The translations under genes were made by a program, and so were the position numbers. Below, piece by piece: positions 31,437 to 38,894 of a stretch of DNA of 64,000 bases. How positions within the stretch are numbered: position 1 is the first letter of the stretch; every line of letters starts with the position of its first letter. This stretch comes from a virus: positions 1-64,000 of the IMG/VR virus record IMGVR_UViG_3300003267_000287; one strand, given 5' to 3'. The notes under the pieces were generated by a model. The model was not told where the DNA came from, ran no database searches, and saw only the letters and a list, made by a program, of their open reading frames with translations.

Positions 31437-32573
31437 TCAGTCGAGCCACTTGATGTCAGGGACGTCGAACGCGTCGGGCACGACCGGACGCGCCTCGGGC
31501 AGCTCGTCGTCGGCGGGCATGTTCTCGAGTTCGGCGATCGCCTCGTCACCGACGAACAGCGAGCCGATGTCGACCGGCGTGTCCTCGGCGTCGGCATCGA
31601 CGACCCCGCCGTGCTGGGCGGCGAACGCCTTGCTGAGCGCCTCCATCGCTGCGTCGAGGCTGCCGTCACCGGAGCCGGACACGATGAAGCCGCCCGCTCG
31701 CTCGTCGGTGCCGGGCATCGCCTCGATCTCGACGTCGTCGACCAGGCTGCGGATCGACCGCATCAGCTCCTGGATCTCGGGCGGGACTGAGTCCAGCATC
31801 TCCTCGAGATCCTGCTTCCTGCGCTCGGCGTCCATCCGATCGAGGATCGTGTCGAGCTCACGCTTGACGGCAATCGCTCGTCGGGTGAGTTCGAGGCCCG
31901 CCCCGAGCTCGTCGGGATTCGTCGGATCGAACTCGTTGCGCTGACGGATCAGCTCGATGTACTCCGCCCGCAGCTCGTGGGCTCGGGCGCCATCCTCGGT
32001 GTCCGTCGGGACGCGCAGTCGGATCCACGCCCGCTCCTCCGCGGCCTCCAGGATCTCCGGGTGACCGTGGATCGGAACGGCCATCCGATCGTCGTCGTCG
32101 ACCGGCTGACTGGCGTGGCGGTTGACCGCGGCGAATCCGCCGAACCGGCGGTTGTCGTCGAGCGGGTCGCCTTCCCACGTCGCGAAGTCGATCTCGGCGA
32201 GCATCCGGGCGACCATGTGGTCCTTCTCGCTGGCCTGCCAGAAGCCCTCGGGATGCTTGTGCATCACGAGATAGGCGTCGGCGCCGTGCTCATCGAGTCG
32301 CAGGCCGAGCATCGCGAGCTGGTAGATGTACTCGGTGCCGATCTCGGAGACGCCGTCGAGGAAGATCTCCTGGCCGACCCGGGCGACGGCATAGTCGACG
32401 ACTCGCAGCGTCCAGCCGCCATCCTCGTCGTGTGCGACGTCTTTGACCCAGATGACGACGTCGACCTCCTCGTCCTCGGGGAACTCGTCGAACACCTCCT
32501 CGTAGAGGGCGTCGATCAACTCCTTGGGATGGTTGGTCCTCATGTCGACCTCCATCCCGATCAAGCTGCCCAT
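31437..32573 (-). CDS. Large acidic hypothetical protein (378 aa)
   Basis: ATG 32573 with AAAGGAGG upstream. It begins MGSLIGMEVDMRTNHPKELI. Residues 1-120 look like an alpha/beta domain (EVDVVIWVKDVAHDEDGGWT, ADAYLVMHKHPEGFW). The middle holds long charged helices (AIAVKRELDTILDRMDAERR, EEMLDSVPPEIQELM), and the end is very acidic (AELENMPADDELPEARPVVP). It is one of the longest genes of the small-gene operon. It matches nothing I recognise. Confidence 0.6.
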   Translation of the reverse strand: MGSLIGMEVDMRTNHPKELIDALYEEVFDEFPEDEEVDVVIWVKDVAHDEDGGWTLRVVDYAVARVGQEIFLDGVSEIGTEYIYQLAMLGLRLDEHGADAYLVMHKHPEGFWQASEKDHMVARMLAEIDFATWEGDPLDDNRRFGGFAAVNRHASQPVDDDDRMAVPIHGHPEILEAAEERAWIRLRVPTDTEDGARAHELRAEYIELIRQRNEFDPTNPDELGAGLELTRRAIAVKRELDTILDRMDAERRKQDLEEMLDSVPPEIQELMRSIRSLVDDVEIEAMPGTDERAGGFIVSGSGDGSLDAAMEALSKAFAAQHGGVVDADAEDTPVDIGSLFVGDEAIAELENMPADDELPEARPVVPDAFDVPDIKWLD

Positions 32574-32595
32574 GTGTGGGCCTCCTTTCTGTCCG

Positions 32596-32913
32596 CTACC
32601 AGCGGACCTGCAAGTCTCCGATCGTGATCGATCCGTCGTCTTCGGTCGTGACCGGGACGCTGTAGACGTCGCCCGCGGCGCCCTGAAGTTCTTCGAGCTC
32701 GGCGGGCCTCATCAGCACGAGCTGCCCGTTTGCGATCAGCGTGGTGAGGCAGTCACCACAGATCCATGACTCGCTGCCTTTGTAGTCGGGGTGGTTGAGG
32801 CCAACTCCGTTCGTGGAGTCGTCGCCAAGCCAGCGGAGGACGCTGGCTGGAGCCGTCTTGCAGCGATAGCAAGTCGCCTCGCCTCTCCGGTACCGACGGT
32901 CCGGTTTCTTCAC
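32596..32913 (-). CDS. Zinc-ribbon paralogue 1 (105 aa)
   Basis: Two zinc knuckles, CYRCKTAPA and ICGDCLTTLIANGQLVLMRP, and a C-terminal DDGSITIGDLQVRW. The second knuckle plus following strand and the C-terminal DDGSxTIG-type motif are shared with the genes at 32924, 34559 and (tail only) 33285. This is an expanded family specific to this operon. It is probably a small metal-stabilised interaction module; its target is unknown. Confidence 0.7.
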   Translation of the reverse strand: MKKPDRRYRRGEATCYRCKTAPASVLRWLGDDSTNGVGLNHPDYKGSESWICGDCLTTLIANGQLVLMRPAELEELQGAAGDVYSVPVTTEDDGSITIGDLQVRW

Positions 32914-32923
32914 TGTGTTCTCC

Positions 32924-33298
32924 TTAGTGCCAGACGACCTGCGTCTCGCCGATCGTCATTGATCCGTCGTCGTCAACCTCGACGACATCGCCGAGGAGGC
33001 CAGAGGGCAGCGTGGCCGCGAACTCCTCCATCGTGGCTCGCGGCACGAGCACCAGCGTGCCGTCGACGATCAGGTCGGCGATGCAAGTCGCGCAGATGTA
33101 GACATCTTCCTCCGGGTACTCGTTGTTCAGGAACACGAGATCGGGGTGCTCGCCTGCGTAGAACTGGAGAACCGGAGGGGGCGATTCGAACAATCGGTTC
33201 CCGCCCCGGCAGTGGTAACAGCGCCACCCCGGGTCGTTCTCCGGCGTCGGGCGCTTGGCGTACTTGTCGAGTTCGTTGACACGCTCAGTGCCAGACAA
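32924..33298 (-). CDS. Zinc-ribbon paralogue 2 (124 aa)
   Basis: ATG 33298 overlaps the upstream stop by 14 bases. Knuckles WRCYHCRGG and ICATCIADLIVDGTLVLVPR are followed by the tail VDDDGSMTIGETQVVWH. It is the clearest sister of the 32596 and 34559 products: the stretch after the second CxxC (hydrophobic pair, Asp/Asn-Gly, Leu-Val, Pro) is conserved in all three. Function unknown. Confidence 0.7.
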   Translation of the reverse strand: MSGTERVNELDKYAKRPTPENDPGWRCYHCRGGNRLFESPPPVLQFYAGEHPDLVFLNNEYPEEDVYICATCIADLIVDGTLVLVPRATMEEFAATLPSGLLGDVVEVDDDGSMTIGETQVVWH

Positions 33299-33674
33299 TC
33301 TCCATGTCTCCCATCGTCATCGATCCGTCGTCGTCAACCTCGACGGCGGCGAGACCGGGCGTCTCGTACCAGAGTTCGTTCGCGCACTCCCGGCAGTACA
33401 CGGGTTCCTCGTCCGTGCCGCACTCGTCGCACGCGTTCGGCTGCTCACCCGCCTGCTCCTCGGCGCAGTGCTCGCAGATCTCCGCCGTGCAGTCGCAGTA
33501 CTGGCACGACGAGTACTGGTGGTCGTAGCAGACCTGTGCCTGCTCACCACATGAGTCGCACTCACCACCGAAGCTCAGATAGCCGTCGCTGACGCGAGCG
33601 AACAGGCACGATGCACAGAGGTAGCCCTCCGGCGTGTAGACCGTGCTCCTGTCCCCGCACCGAACGCAGCTCAA
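33285..33674 (-). CDS. Cys-rich multi-zinc protein with the shared DDDGSMT tail (129 aa)
   Basis: It contains eight CxxC-type pairs (CVRC, CASC, CDSC, CQYC-DC, CEHC, CDEC, CREC), which should bind three or four zinc ions in B-box or ribbon-like repeats. The tail VEVDDDGSMTMGDMEIVWH is nearly identical to that of the 32924 product. The shared tail on a different zinc module suggests a common docking or assembly element. Probable protein or nucleic acid binder. Confidence 0.7.
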   Translation of the reverse strand: MSCVRCGDRSTVYTPEGYLCASCLFARVSDGYLSFGGECDSCGEQAQVCYDHQYSSCQYCDCTAEICEHCAEEQAGEQPNACDECGTDEEPVYCRECANELWYETPGLAAVEVDDDGSMTMGDMEIVWH

Positions 33675-33883
33675 TGGATGATCCCCTTGGGCGTCGGGGA
33701 GATCCGGGCCGACTCGACGTGCTTGACGACGTGCTTGTTGTGGCTGCGGGCCCGGATGTTCTTGCGGACGGCGCTGATCGCGGCGTCCCGGGTTTCGGCT
33801 GGCAGGTGATAGACGAACGGGATCAATCCCGGCTTCCCGTCACTCACCAGCACCTTGACCATGTAGATCTTCTGATTGGCCAA
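33671..33883 (-). CDS. Small basic hypothetical protein (70 aa)
   Basis: ATG 33883 begins MANQKIYMVKVLVSDGKPGL, with basic helical ISAVRKNIRARSHNKHVVKH and an RISPTPKGIIH end. The fold is probably a small alpha/beta domain. It is the first gene after the hairpin at 33914-33940 and overlaps the Cys-rich gene by 4 bases. Confidence 0.6.
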   Translation of the reverse strand: MANQKIYMVKVLVSDGKPGLIPFVYHLPAETRDAAISAVRKNIRARSHNKHVVKHVESARISPTPKGIIH

Positions 33884-33913
33884 CGATGGCCCTCCTTGTT
33901 GGCTGCGTCGCGT

Positions 33914-33940
33914 CGGAGCGGCAAACGTGGTGCCGCTCCG
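33914..33940 (-). terminator. Perfect 10-bp hairpin in an intercistronic gap
   Basis: CGGAGCGGCA (33914-33923) pairs with TGCCGCTCCG (33931-33940), loop 7, in the 73-base gap between two minus-strand genes. There is no T-run. It may be a partial terminator or an mRNA processing/stability element. Confidence 0.5.
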
Positions 33941-33956
33941 CGCGCACGCGCAGCCC

Positions 33957-34538
33957 TCAGTCGATAACGATCCTTGCGGGCATGACCAGCGCCAGCGTGA
34001 TCGCGACTTCCTTGCCGGACAGCGCCACGCGCACGTCTTCGGGCAGGTCGTCGACGGTCTGCTGACCGCTCACGACCACCGGCTCACCAGCCGCCGCCAT
34101 CGCAGGCGCCGACTCGGCCGGGGTCATCAGGTTGACGAGGCCCTCGCCGACCAGCGCATCGGCGATGTCCCGGGCACCGGCGATGAAGCCTCGGAACCAC
34201 GCCTCGTCGGCCTCGTCGGCCAACGACTCGACCGTCCGCTGGAGCAGGTCGATCTGCTCGGCGTCGATCTCCGCCTGGTGGCGGGTGTCGGCGAGCCGGT
34301 CGATGTCGGCGTCGGTCAGGCCCTGCTTGCGCAGGTCGTCGAGCGTGAGCTCACGCTTCACGATCAAGCGAGCCTGCTCGAGGCAGTCGTCCAGATCCTC
34401 GCCCTTGACGGCGTGGGCCGTGCCGGTGGCACGAAGGGTGAAGACGAGTTCAGTGAACTCATCCTCCTCGGTGATGTCGTCGACGTCGGCGTAGCCGAAC
34501 AAGCCCTCGACGCTGAGCGTTCCTGCGGTGTGGACCAA
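33957..34538 (-). CDS. Helical hypothetical protein (193 aa)
   Basis: TTG 34538 is chosen because AAAGGAGGG lies 7 bases upstream; the longer ATG frame is shadow-like. The product starts (M)VHTAGTLSVEGLFGYADVDD and is mainly charged helices (LDDLRKQGLTDADIDRLADT, EIDAEQIDLLQRTVESLADE), ending ITLALVMPARIVID. No recognised family. Confidence 0.6.
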   Translation of the reverse strand: MVHTAGTLSVEGLFGYADVDDITEEDEFTELVFTLRATGTAHAVKGEDLDDCLEQARLIVKRELTLDDLRKQGLTDADIDRLADTRHQAEIDAEQIDLLQRTVESLADEADEAWFRGFIAGARDIADALVGEGLVNLMTPAESAPAMAAAGEPVVVSGQQTVDDLPEDVRVALSGKEVAITLALVMPARIVID

Positions 34539-34558
34539 GGGAGGCCCTCCTTTCGTGA

Positions 34559-34951
34559 TCAGCCAGCCCAGGCGAACGAGATGCCGCCCGCCCGGACGCT
34601 GCCATCTCCGAGCAGCTCGGTGTTCGTGTCCTCGATGTTGCCGAGGACGTTGTCGATGTAGACCTGGGTCGGGATCGGGACGATCCGACCATCGCGGATC
34701 AGATCCGCGAGGCAGTTGACGCAGACCCACGGCTTGCCGGGCAGCATCGTCAGCCGGAAGCCACGAGCTGCGGGCAGGAGGTCCTCACGGTGGATCTGGC
34801 AGCCGTTCTCGATCTCGAACTCCTCGTTGACGCTGCGACGTGACGCCGCGTCGCTGTCGTTCTCGTCCCAGAGCGGGAGGAGATCGAGGTCGTGGTCCTC
34901 GAAGCCCGCCCGAGACGCGAGGTCCTTGTCGTAGCGCACACGCTGTGCCAT
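34559..34951 (-). CDS. Zinc-knuckle paralogue 3 (130 aa)
   Basis: ATG 34951 with GGAGGAA upstream and a TGATG overlap with the small upstream gene. It begins MAQRVRYDKDLASRAGFEDH, then CQIHREDL, and CVNCLADLIRDGRIVPIPTQ, the same block as in the 32596 and 32924 products. The C-terminal LGDGSVRAGGISFAW is a diverged version of the family tail. It is the same family further upstream in the operon. Confidence 0.65.
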   Translation of the reverse strand: MAQRVRYDKDLASRAGFEDHDLDLLPLWDENDSDAASRRSVNEEFEIENGCQIHREDLLPAARGFRLTMLPGKPWVCVNCLADLIRDGRIVPIPTQVYIDNVLGNIEDTNTELLGDGSVRAGGISFAWAG

Positions 34952-35097
34952 CAGAACTTGTTCCTCCAGTAAGGGAAGGTGTGCCAGCGTTCTGGGTACG
35001 GATGCACGAACCCGCAGGGCACGCATTCGCGTGCCCCACGGGCGTGCTTCCACCACCAGAAGCGCAGGTCACGCCGGATCCGGCGCAGCCTGCGCAT
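34951..35097 (-). CDS. Small basic CxxC protein (48 aa)
   Basis: ATG 35097 lies 3 bases after the AAA+ ATPase stop; the stop overlaps the next ATG (TGATG). The product MRRLRRIRRDLRFWWWKHAR ... CVPC is Arg- and Trp-rich with one CxxC. Exact junctions on both sides support translation. Its coupling to the ATPase is notable. Confidence 0.55.
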   Translation of the reverse strand: MRRLRRIRRDLRFWWWKHARGARECVPCGFVHPYPERWHTFPYWRNKF

Positions 35098-35100
35098 GGG

Positions 35101-36711
35101 TCAGTCGAGCTTGGCCTGCGACTGACTGTCCTCCCGGCCACGCCGGGACTTCTCGTTGCCGCTGGTCGACGGGAGATCGGCGGCACCGGTCTCGGCCAGT
35201 GCCTGGCTGTTCCACGCGACGCTGTCCGGATTGTGCGGGCTGGGCTGGTAGGCCGCGGGCTGGATCGGGAACGCAGCCACGGTCGGGACCGCGCCCAGCT
35301 CGGCCGCCTTGACGATCGCGGTGCTGATCGTGTCGGCCGCCTTGACCGTCTCGGACCGCCGATCCTCGGGCTTCGGGGTCAGAAGGGCAACGTGGTCCTC
35401 CATCTCCTGGACCGTGGCCAGCAGGGCGTCGTCGGTCACCTCCAGCTGCCCCTCGGGCGGGGTCATGCTGATGGCGTACAGCTTGGACCGCTCGACGATC
35501 TCCCGGATCACGGCCGGGATCTTCCCGGCGAGGTGCTCCTTCGACTTCGTGAGCGGGTTGTCGGCAGCGATCAGGCCCCGACCGTACTGGCGGGCGAGGA
35601 TCGCGGCCGCCTCGGCATCGGGCGGCGGGATGTGGATGATCGCGTCGAGACGACCGGGCCGCAGCAGGGCGGTCGTGATCTTCTCGAGCTCGTTCGTCGT
35701 GAGCACGATCATCAGCGCCGTGCCCTTCGACTCCACGCCGTCGATGACGTTCAGGACGTCGTCGATCTCGGTCGTCCGGTTGTCACCCCGCATGATCCGG
35801 TCGATGTCCTCGCAGAAGAGGACGACGCCGTGGTTGCGGTCGCCGTACTGGCGAGCCAGCCGGACGACCTCGGCGAGCTCGGTGATGTCCTTCGCCTCGA
35901 CGTACGTCCAGCCGTGGCGGACGGCGAGGTTCGCCGTCTTGGTGGCGATCATCGTCTTGCCGGTGCCGAACGGACCGGCGAGGAGGACGCCGCGCTTGAG
36001 CGGGATGCCGTGGGCGACGACCCGATCGGTCTGCTCGATCGGGGTGAAGATGTTGGTCTGGACCGAGACGGCGGTGCGCTCGGGCAACACCAGCTCGTTG
36101 ACCACCGACGGATCGAGATCGAGGAACTCGGGCTCGGGCATCGGCAGCCGGTTGCCGTGGTTGTCGAAGAGCTTGACCCGGAACGCGGTGTTCCGGTAGA
36201 TCGAGCGCTCCCGGACGTGCTTCTTGACCAGCTCGACGATCTCGTTGACGACGGGCTCGTAGAGCCGCTTCACCTTGCCGGTGAGCTGGAACACGATCCG
36301 TCCGTCGTCCTTCTCGGTCACGCCGGACTGGAGGTAGCCGTCGCCGATGTTGGGCAGGGCGAACCGGCCCCACGGGACCTGCACGGTCTTGCCGAGGGCG
36401 ATCGGCACCGACAGCATCGCGGGCGGCTTCGGGCCGAAGAAGCCCGGCGTCGGGACGCTGTTCGCCCAGCCGTACTTCTCGGTCAGCACCTGGTTCAGGG
36501 CGTAGGCCGCCTCGAACACGAACGGCGCCTCGATCTCAGCGACCGGCACGAACTCCTGGTTCTCGTACTCGAGTCGCGCGTGGATGACCTTGTCGACCTG
36601 CTCGAGGTTCATGGTCTCGGGGATGATGATCGCTTCCCCGTGCTTGCGAACCTCGACGACGTCACGAATGGCCTTCTTGGCCTGACCCATCTGGTCGAGC
36701 GTCTGTCCCAT
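35101..36711 (-). CDS. AAA+ ATPase of the FtsH/p97-like class (536 aa)
   Basis: ATG 36711 with GGAGGTCCTC upstream. Residues about 246-253 are Walker A (GPFGTGKT), 296-304 are Walker B (VVLFCEDID), Asn340 fits sensor 1, and LLRPGRLD (350-355) is the second region of homology with arginine fingers. The roughly 230-residue N-terminal part (SVPIALGKTVQVPWG, GRIVFQLTGKVKRLYEPV) is unfamiliar. The C-terminus is Ser/Lys/Asp-rich. It has no protease or transmembrane segment. It is likely a ring-forming remodelling motor acting on host or phage protein complexes. It is rare to see such a classical AAA protein among small phage genes. Confidence 0.88.
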   Translation of the reverse strand: MGQTLDQMGQAKKAIRDVVEVRKHGEAIIIPETMNLEQVDKVIHARLEYENQEFVPVAEIEAPFVFEAAYALNQVLTEKYGWANSVPTPGFFGPKPPAMLSVPIALGKTVQVPWGRFALPNIGDGYLQSGVTEKDDGRIVFQLTGKVKRLYEPVVNEIVELVKKHVRERSIYRNTAFRVKLFDNHGNRLPMPEPEFLDLDPSVVNELVLPERTAVSVQTNIFTPIEQTDRVVAHGIPLKRGVLLAGPFGTGKTMIATKTANLAVRHGWTYVEAKDITELAEVVRLARQYGDRNHGVVLFCEDIDRIMRGDNRTTEIDDVLNVIDGVESKGTALMIVLTTNELEKITTALLRPGRLDAIIHIPPPDAEAAAILARQYGRGLIAADNPLTKSKEHLAGKIPAVIREIVERSKLYAISMTPPEGQLEVTDDALLATVQEMEDHVALLTPKPEDRRSETVKAADTISTAIVKAAELGAVPTVAAFPIQPAAYQPSPHNPDSVAWNSQALAETGAADLPSTSGNEKSRRGREDSQSQAKLD

Positions 36712-36800
36712 TCAGAGGACCTCCTGTGTGGTGGTGGAGAGTTGACGGAGCGATCGCTGTTTGGGCTGGCCACAGGAACACCTGAGACCCCACCGGTGAT

Positions 36801-36836
36801 AGCCGGGATGGTCGCGATCTCTGAACCATCCCGGCT
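36801..36836 (-). terminator. Perfect 12-bp hairpin
   Basis: AGCCGGGATGGT (36801-36812) pairs with ACCATCCCGGCT (36825-36836), loop 12 bases, upstream of the AAA+ ATPase gene. It has no T-run. It may be a transcript-end or stability element, or a coincidence within coding sequence. Confidence 0.45.
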
Positions 36837-36858
36837 CATAACGGTGACGAACGTCGGA

Positions 36859-36880
36859 GCCGACGACTACGGTCGTCGGC
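36859..36880 (-). terminator. Perfect 9-bp hairpin with TACG loop
   Basis: GCCGACGAC (36859-36867), loop TACG, GTCGTCGGC (36872-36880). A very stable tetraloop-type hairpin directly after the surface-protein gene; tandem with the 36801 hairpin. Confidence 0.45.
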
Positions 36881-36929
36881 GTGATGCCGTCGTACTCGAA
36901 CAGGTCCAGACGGACCGGTTCATGTCCGA

Positions 36930-37613
36930 CTAGTCGCGGTCCGGCCGGAACCCGACTGGGTTTCTGGGCTGGGACGACAAGCGCTCCGCTCGTGCGGTCA
37001 GCGCTGACCCGATCAGCACGCCGCTGGCGATGGCGATCAGCGCGAAGATCAGGACCAGCGCTGCGGGTGGCTGCGTTGCGCTGACGGTCTGCCCGGCGGT
37101 GTCGGTCGGGGGCGGCGTGGATGACCCGCGTCCCGGCACGGTGGGCGTGTTCGTGGGGGTGTTGCTCGGCTCGCCGCTTGGCGTGGCGGTGGCTGTGGGC
37201 GTGGGTGTGGGTTCCACGGAGCCCGACGGCGAGACGGTGGGAGTGGGAGTGGGTGTGAACGTGCATCCGTTGTCGTAGACCTCCCTGCCCGCATCGGTCC
37301 AGTTCAGTCCATCGAACGTGAAGTCGCCGTACGTGTAGGGCGGGATGATGTCGCCCCACTTGACGTGCTGGTCCTTCAGCGTCGGATCCCAGAGCGGACC
37401 CGTGTGATTGTTGTGACCCGCCTTCAGGAACCCCGAGGACGCGATGTCCACGGTGATCTGGACGTACGGATTCGTGTCCGAGTTCGTCCGGTGGCAGATC
37501 GTCACCTTGTGGTCCGGGTTCGGCTTCGTGGCCGAGACCGGTGGGGCGAAGGCGATCGCGATCAACGCCAACAGGGCGAAGATCAGGCCGATCCGAGTGC
37601 TGCGATGACCCAT
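36930..37613 (-). CDS. Exported, stalked, membrane-anchored surface protein (227 aa)
   Basis: ATG 37613 with AAGGAGG upstream. The N-terminus MGHRSTRIGLIFALLALIAI and APPVSA form a signal peptide. Residues about 29-118 form a domain with paired Cys (VTICHRT, NGCTF) and GHNNHTGPLW, a pattern I associate with bacterial secreted proteins. A Pro/Thr/Ser stalk (about 119-180) leads to a membrane helix (ALVLIFALIAIASGVLIGSA) and a basic cytoplasmic tail. It is probably displayed on the infected cell. It could block superinfection or alter the surface, as prophage morons do, but this phage shows no lysogeny genes. Confidence 0.7.
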   Translation of the reverse strand: MGHRSTRIGLIFALLALIAIAFAPPVSATKPNPDHKVTICHRTNSDTNPYVQITVDIASSGFLKAGHNNHTGPLWDPTLKDQHVKWGDIIPPYTYGDFTFDGLNWTDAGREVYDNGCTFTPTPTPTVSPSGSVEPTPTPTATATPSGEPSNTPTNTPTVPGRGSSTPPPTDTAGQTVSATQPPAALVLIFALIAIASGVLIGSALTARAERLSSQPRNPVGFRPDRD

Positions 37614-37633
37614 GTGGGCACCTCCTTGCTTCC

Positions 37634-37674
37634 GAGTGTCGACTTGACACTCACCGGTGCGCCGTTTGGCGCAC
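37634..37674 (-). terminator. Tandem hairpins upstream of the surface-protein gene
   Basis: GAGTGTC/GACACTC (37634-37652, loop 5) and GTGCGCC/GGCGCAC (37657-37674, loop GTTT) lie side by side between two minus-strand genes. They are perfect stems without long T-runs; candidate transcript-end or processing signals that would separate expression of the surface protein from the upstream genes. Confidence 0.5.
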
Positions 37675-37683
37675 TCGTGAGGA

Positions 37684-37926
37684 TCAGTGTTCGTGTTTCA
37701 TGTACGCGCTGACATCGACCTTCTTGTTCGAGATCATCCACTGCAGCCGGAAGTTCCAGATACGCAGAACGAACGTCGCCCAATAGGTTGATGCCCAGAG
37801 TCGGAACCACCCACGGTCGATGATTAACGACGATCGCTCTGTGGGCGTTGTGCGCCGCGGCGGAGTGGCAATCGGCGCAGGCCGATTGGCCGTGCGCCGA
37901 ACCACCCGCGGCTCGAACCGTGCCAT
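37684..37926 (-). CDS. Small basic membrane-associated protein (80 aa)
   Basis: ATG 37926 in a TGATG overlap. A basic, Pro/Thr-rich N-terminus (MARFEPRVVRRTANRPAPIA) is followed by an aromatic hydrophobic stretch (WFRLWASTYWATFVLRIWNF) and a polar tail. It may sit on or in the membrane. Unknown function. Confidence 0.55.
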   Translation of the reverse strand: MARFEPRVVRRTANRPAPIATPPRRTTPTERSSLIIDRGWFRLWASTYWATFVLRIWNFRLQWMISNKKVDVSAYMKHEH

Positions 37927-38165
37927 CAGCCGTCCGCAGGATCGGTGATGTCGAAGTTGCCGAGCAGGCCGTAGTTGATCTGGCCCTTCATCGAGAGCGG
38001 CTCGAGCGTGACCTCGGCGTGGGCGTCCTCGCCCAGCACGCTGTCCACGAACGCCTGGATCTCGGGCTCGAGGGCGCGCACGTTCGGCGCCTCGAAGAAC
38101 CGGCTGTACTCCCCGACCGCGTTCCCGATCTTCGAGAACTGCACAACAAACCGTCGCATGGCCAT
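37926..38165 (-). CDS. Hypothetical protein (79 aa)
   Basis: ATG 38165 (GGTGGA 5 bases upstream; a second ATG two codons on is possible). MAMRRFVVQFSKIGNAVGEY ... PEIQAFVDSVLGEDAHAEVT is a small alpha/beta protein with a ferredoxin-like pattern of strands and helix. Unknown role. Confidence 0.6.
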   Translation of the reverse strand: MAMRRFVVQFSKIGNAVGEYSRFFEAPNVRALEPEIQAFVDSVLGEDAHAEVTLEPLSMKGQINYGLLGNFDITDPADG

Positions 38166-38309
38166 CTAGATCCACCGTCCTTTCCGGCGCAGGTGCGCCT
38201 GCATCCGCCGCTGTTGAGCGCGGCGCTTGTCCAGCTTGTGATTGATGGTTGGGACCGACAACGCTCCTCCGATGAACAACACCACGAGGATCAGGCCGAG
38301 CGGGTCCAT
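38166..38309 (-). CDS. Tiny membrane protein (47 aa)
   Basis: ATG 38309 in a TGATG overlap with the upstream stop. MDPLGLILVVLFIGGALSVP is one membrane helix, followed by a very basic tail ending RRKGRWI. The stop is 1 base before the next ATG. Exact junctions make it credible. Confidence 0.6.
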   Translation of the reverse strand: MDPLGLILVVLFIGGALSVPTINHKLDKRRAQQRRMQAHLRRKGRWI

Positions 38310-38662
38310 CACTCGTACCCGTAGACGTAGGTGGGATCCTCGCCCGGCTTGAGCACGAACGAGGTGGGGTGGAGGCGCTCATCCACACGCCCGTCGAAGT
38401 CCCGAATGAACTGACGGGCACCGGGTGTGTCCTGCCACCACAGATAGGTGCGACCATCGGCATCCTCGATGCGAGCGCCGATGCCCGCTGCGACCGTGAC
38501 CTCGGCGGGCTTGATCCCCATCACCCGCTCGATGGCGCGCTCGGTCGCTCGCGCGATGGGACAGTCACACGCGCTACCCGGCGTGCCCTCCCGAAGATCC
38601 CGCGCCGTGATGTGGATCCGCAGGGTCTTGGGGACGATCTTCGCCTTCTTGCGTTCGGACAC
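38309..38662 (-). CDS. 'CPxA' family paralogue 1 (117 aa)
   Basis: GTG 38662. The product has the family pattern: TLRIHITARDLREGTPGSAC (strand, D-L/I, G-x-P), CPIARATERA, a beta region, QDTPGARQFIRDFDGRV and LHPTSFVL. The genes at 39236, 41868 and 42140 share these blocks in the same order. A small alpha/beta protein with an invariant-looking Cys-Pro before a helix. Function unknown; the copies may have diverged to act on different targets. Confidence 0.7.
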   Translation of the reverse strand: MSERKKAKIVPKTLRIHITARDLREGTPGSACDCPIARATERAIERVMGIKPAEVTVAAGIGARIEDADGRTYLWWQDTPGARQFIRDFDGRVDERLHPTSFVLKPGEDPTYVYGYE

Positions 38663-38894
38663 GATGGATGCCCTCCAGGCGTGCGGTGATGGCCGTCTTG
38701 ATCTGGCGGTGCTCGAACCAGTGATCGATGTCGATCAGCGCCCAGAACCCCCAGAACAACACGAAGAAGAACCAGAACAACCAGAGCGCTGAGCCCTTGA
38801 CCCAGTCCTGGGCCGCGAACATCGCGTTCAGTACGAACAGGACCACGTCGATGGCGATCGCCAGTCGTGATCCGATCGGAGCAAAGAGCTTCAT
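38574..38894 (-). CDS. Two-segment membrane protein (106 aa)
   Basis: ATG 38894. Hydrophobic segments at about residues 11-28 (LAIAIDVVLFVLNAMFAA) and 36-54 (ALWLFWFFFVLFWGFWALI), then a charged helix and a His/Gly/Asp-rich tail that overlaps the next gene by 89 bases. Probably a host-membrane protein made early. Unknown. Confidence 0.6.
   Translation of the reverse strand: MKLFAPIGSRLAIAIDVVLFVLNAMFAAQDWVKGSALWLFWFFFVLFWGFWALIDIDHWFEHRQIKTAITARLEGIHRVRTQEGEDRPQDPADPHHGAGSSGGHAG

Larger units (their letters stand above)
36712..36929 (-). other. Orphan open frame with two perfect hairpins, between the surface protein and ATPase genes
   Basis: The minus strand is open to TGA 36714-36712 and reads like real protein (VRLDLFEYDGIT, GSDVRHRYEPGWFRDRDHPG, RWGLRCSCGQPKQRS). 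No ATG, GTG or TTG occurs in frame for over 90 codons upstream, back into the surface-protein gene, which ends in the +1 alternative frame at 36930. The same DNA forms two perfect palindromic hairpins (separate entries). It could be a frameshifted extension of the surface protein, an ORF with a rare start, or regulatory DNA. Confidence 0.35.

Noticed and set aside
34840-36933. 697-codon plus-strand open frame
   Set aside because: Antisense to the AAA+ ATPase, which has every expected motif. The plus-strand product is a low-complexity Asp/Arg/Leu/Val repeat typical of a shadow frame.
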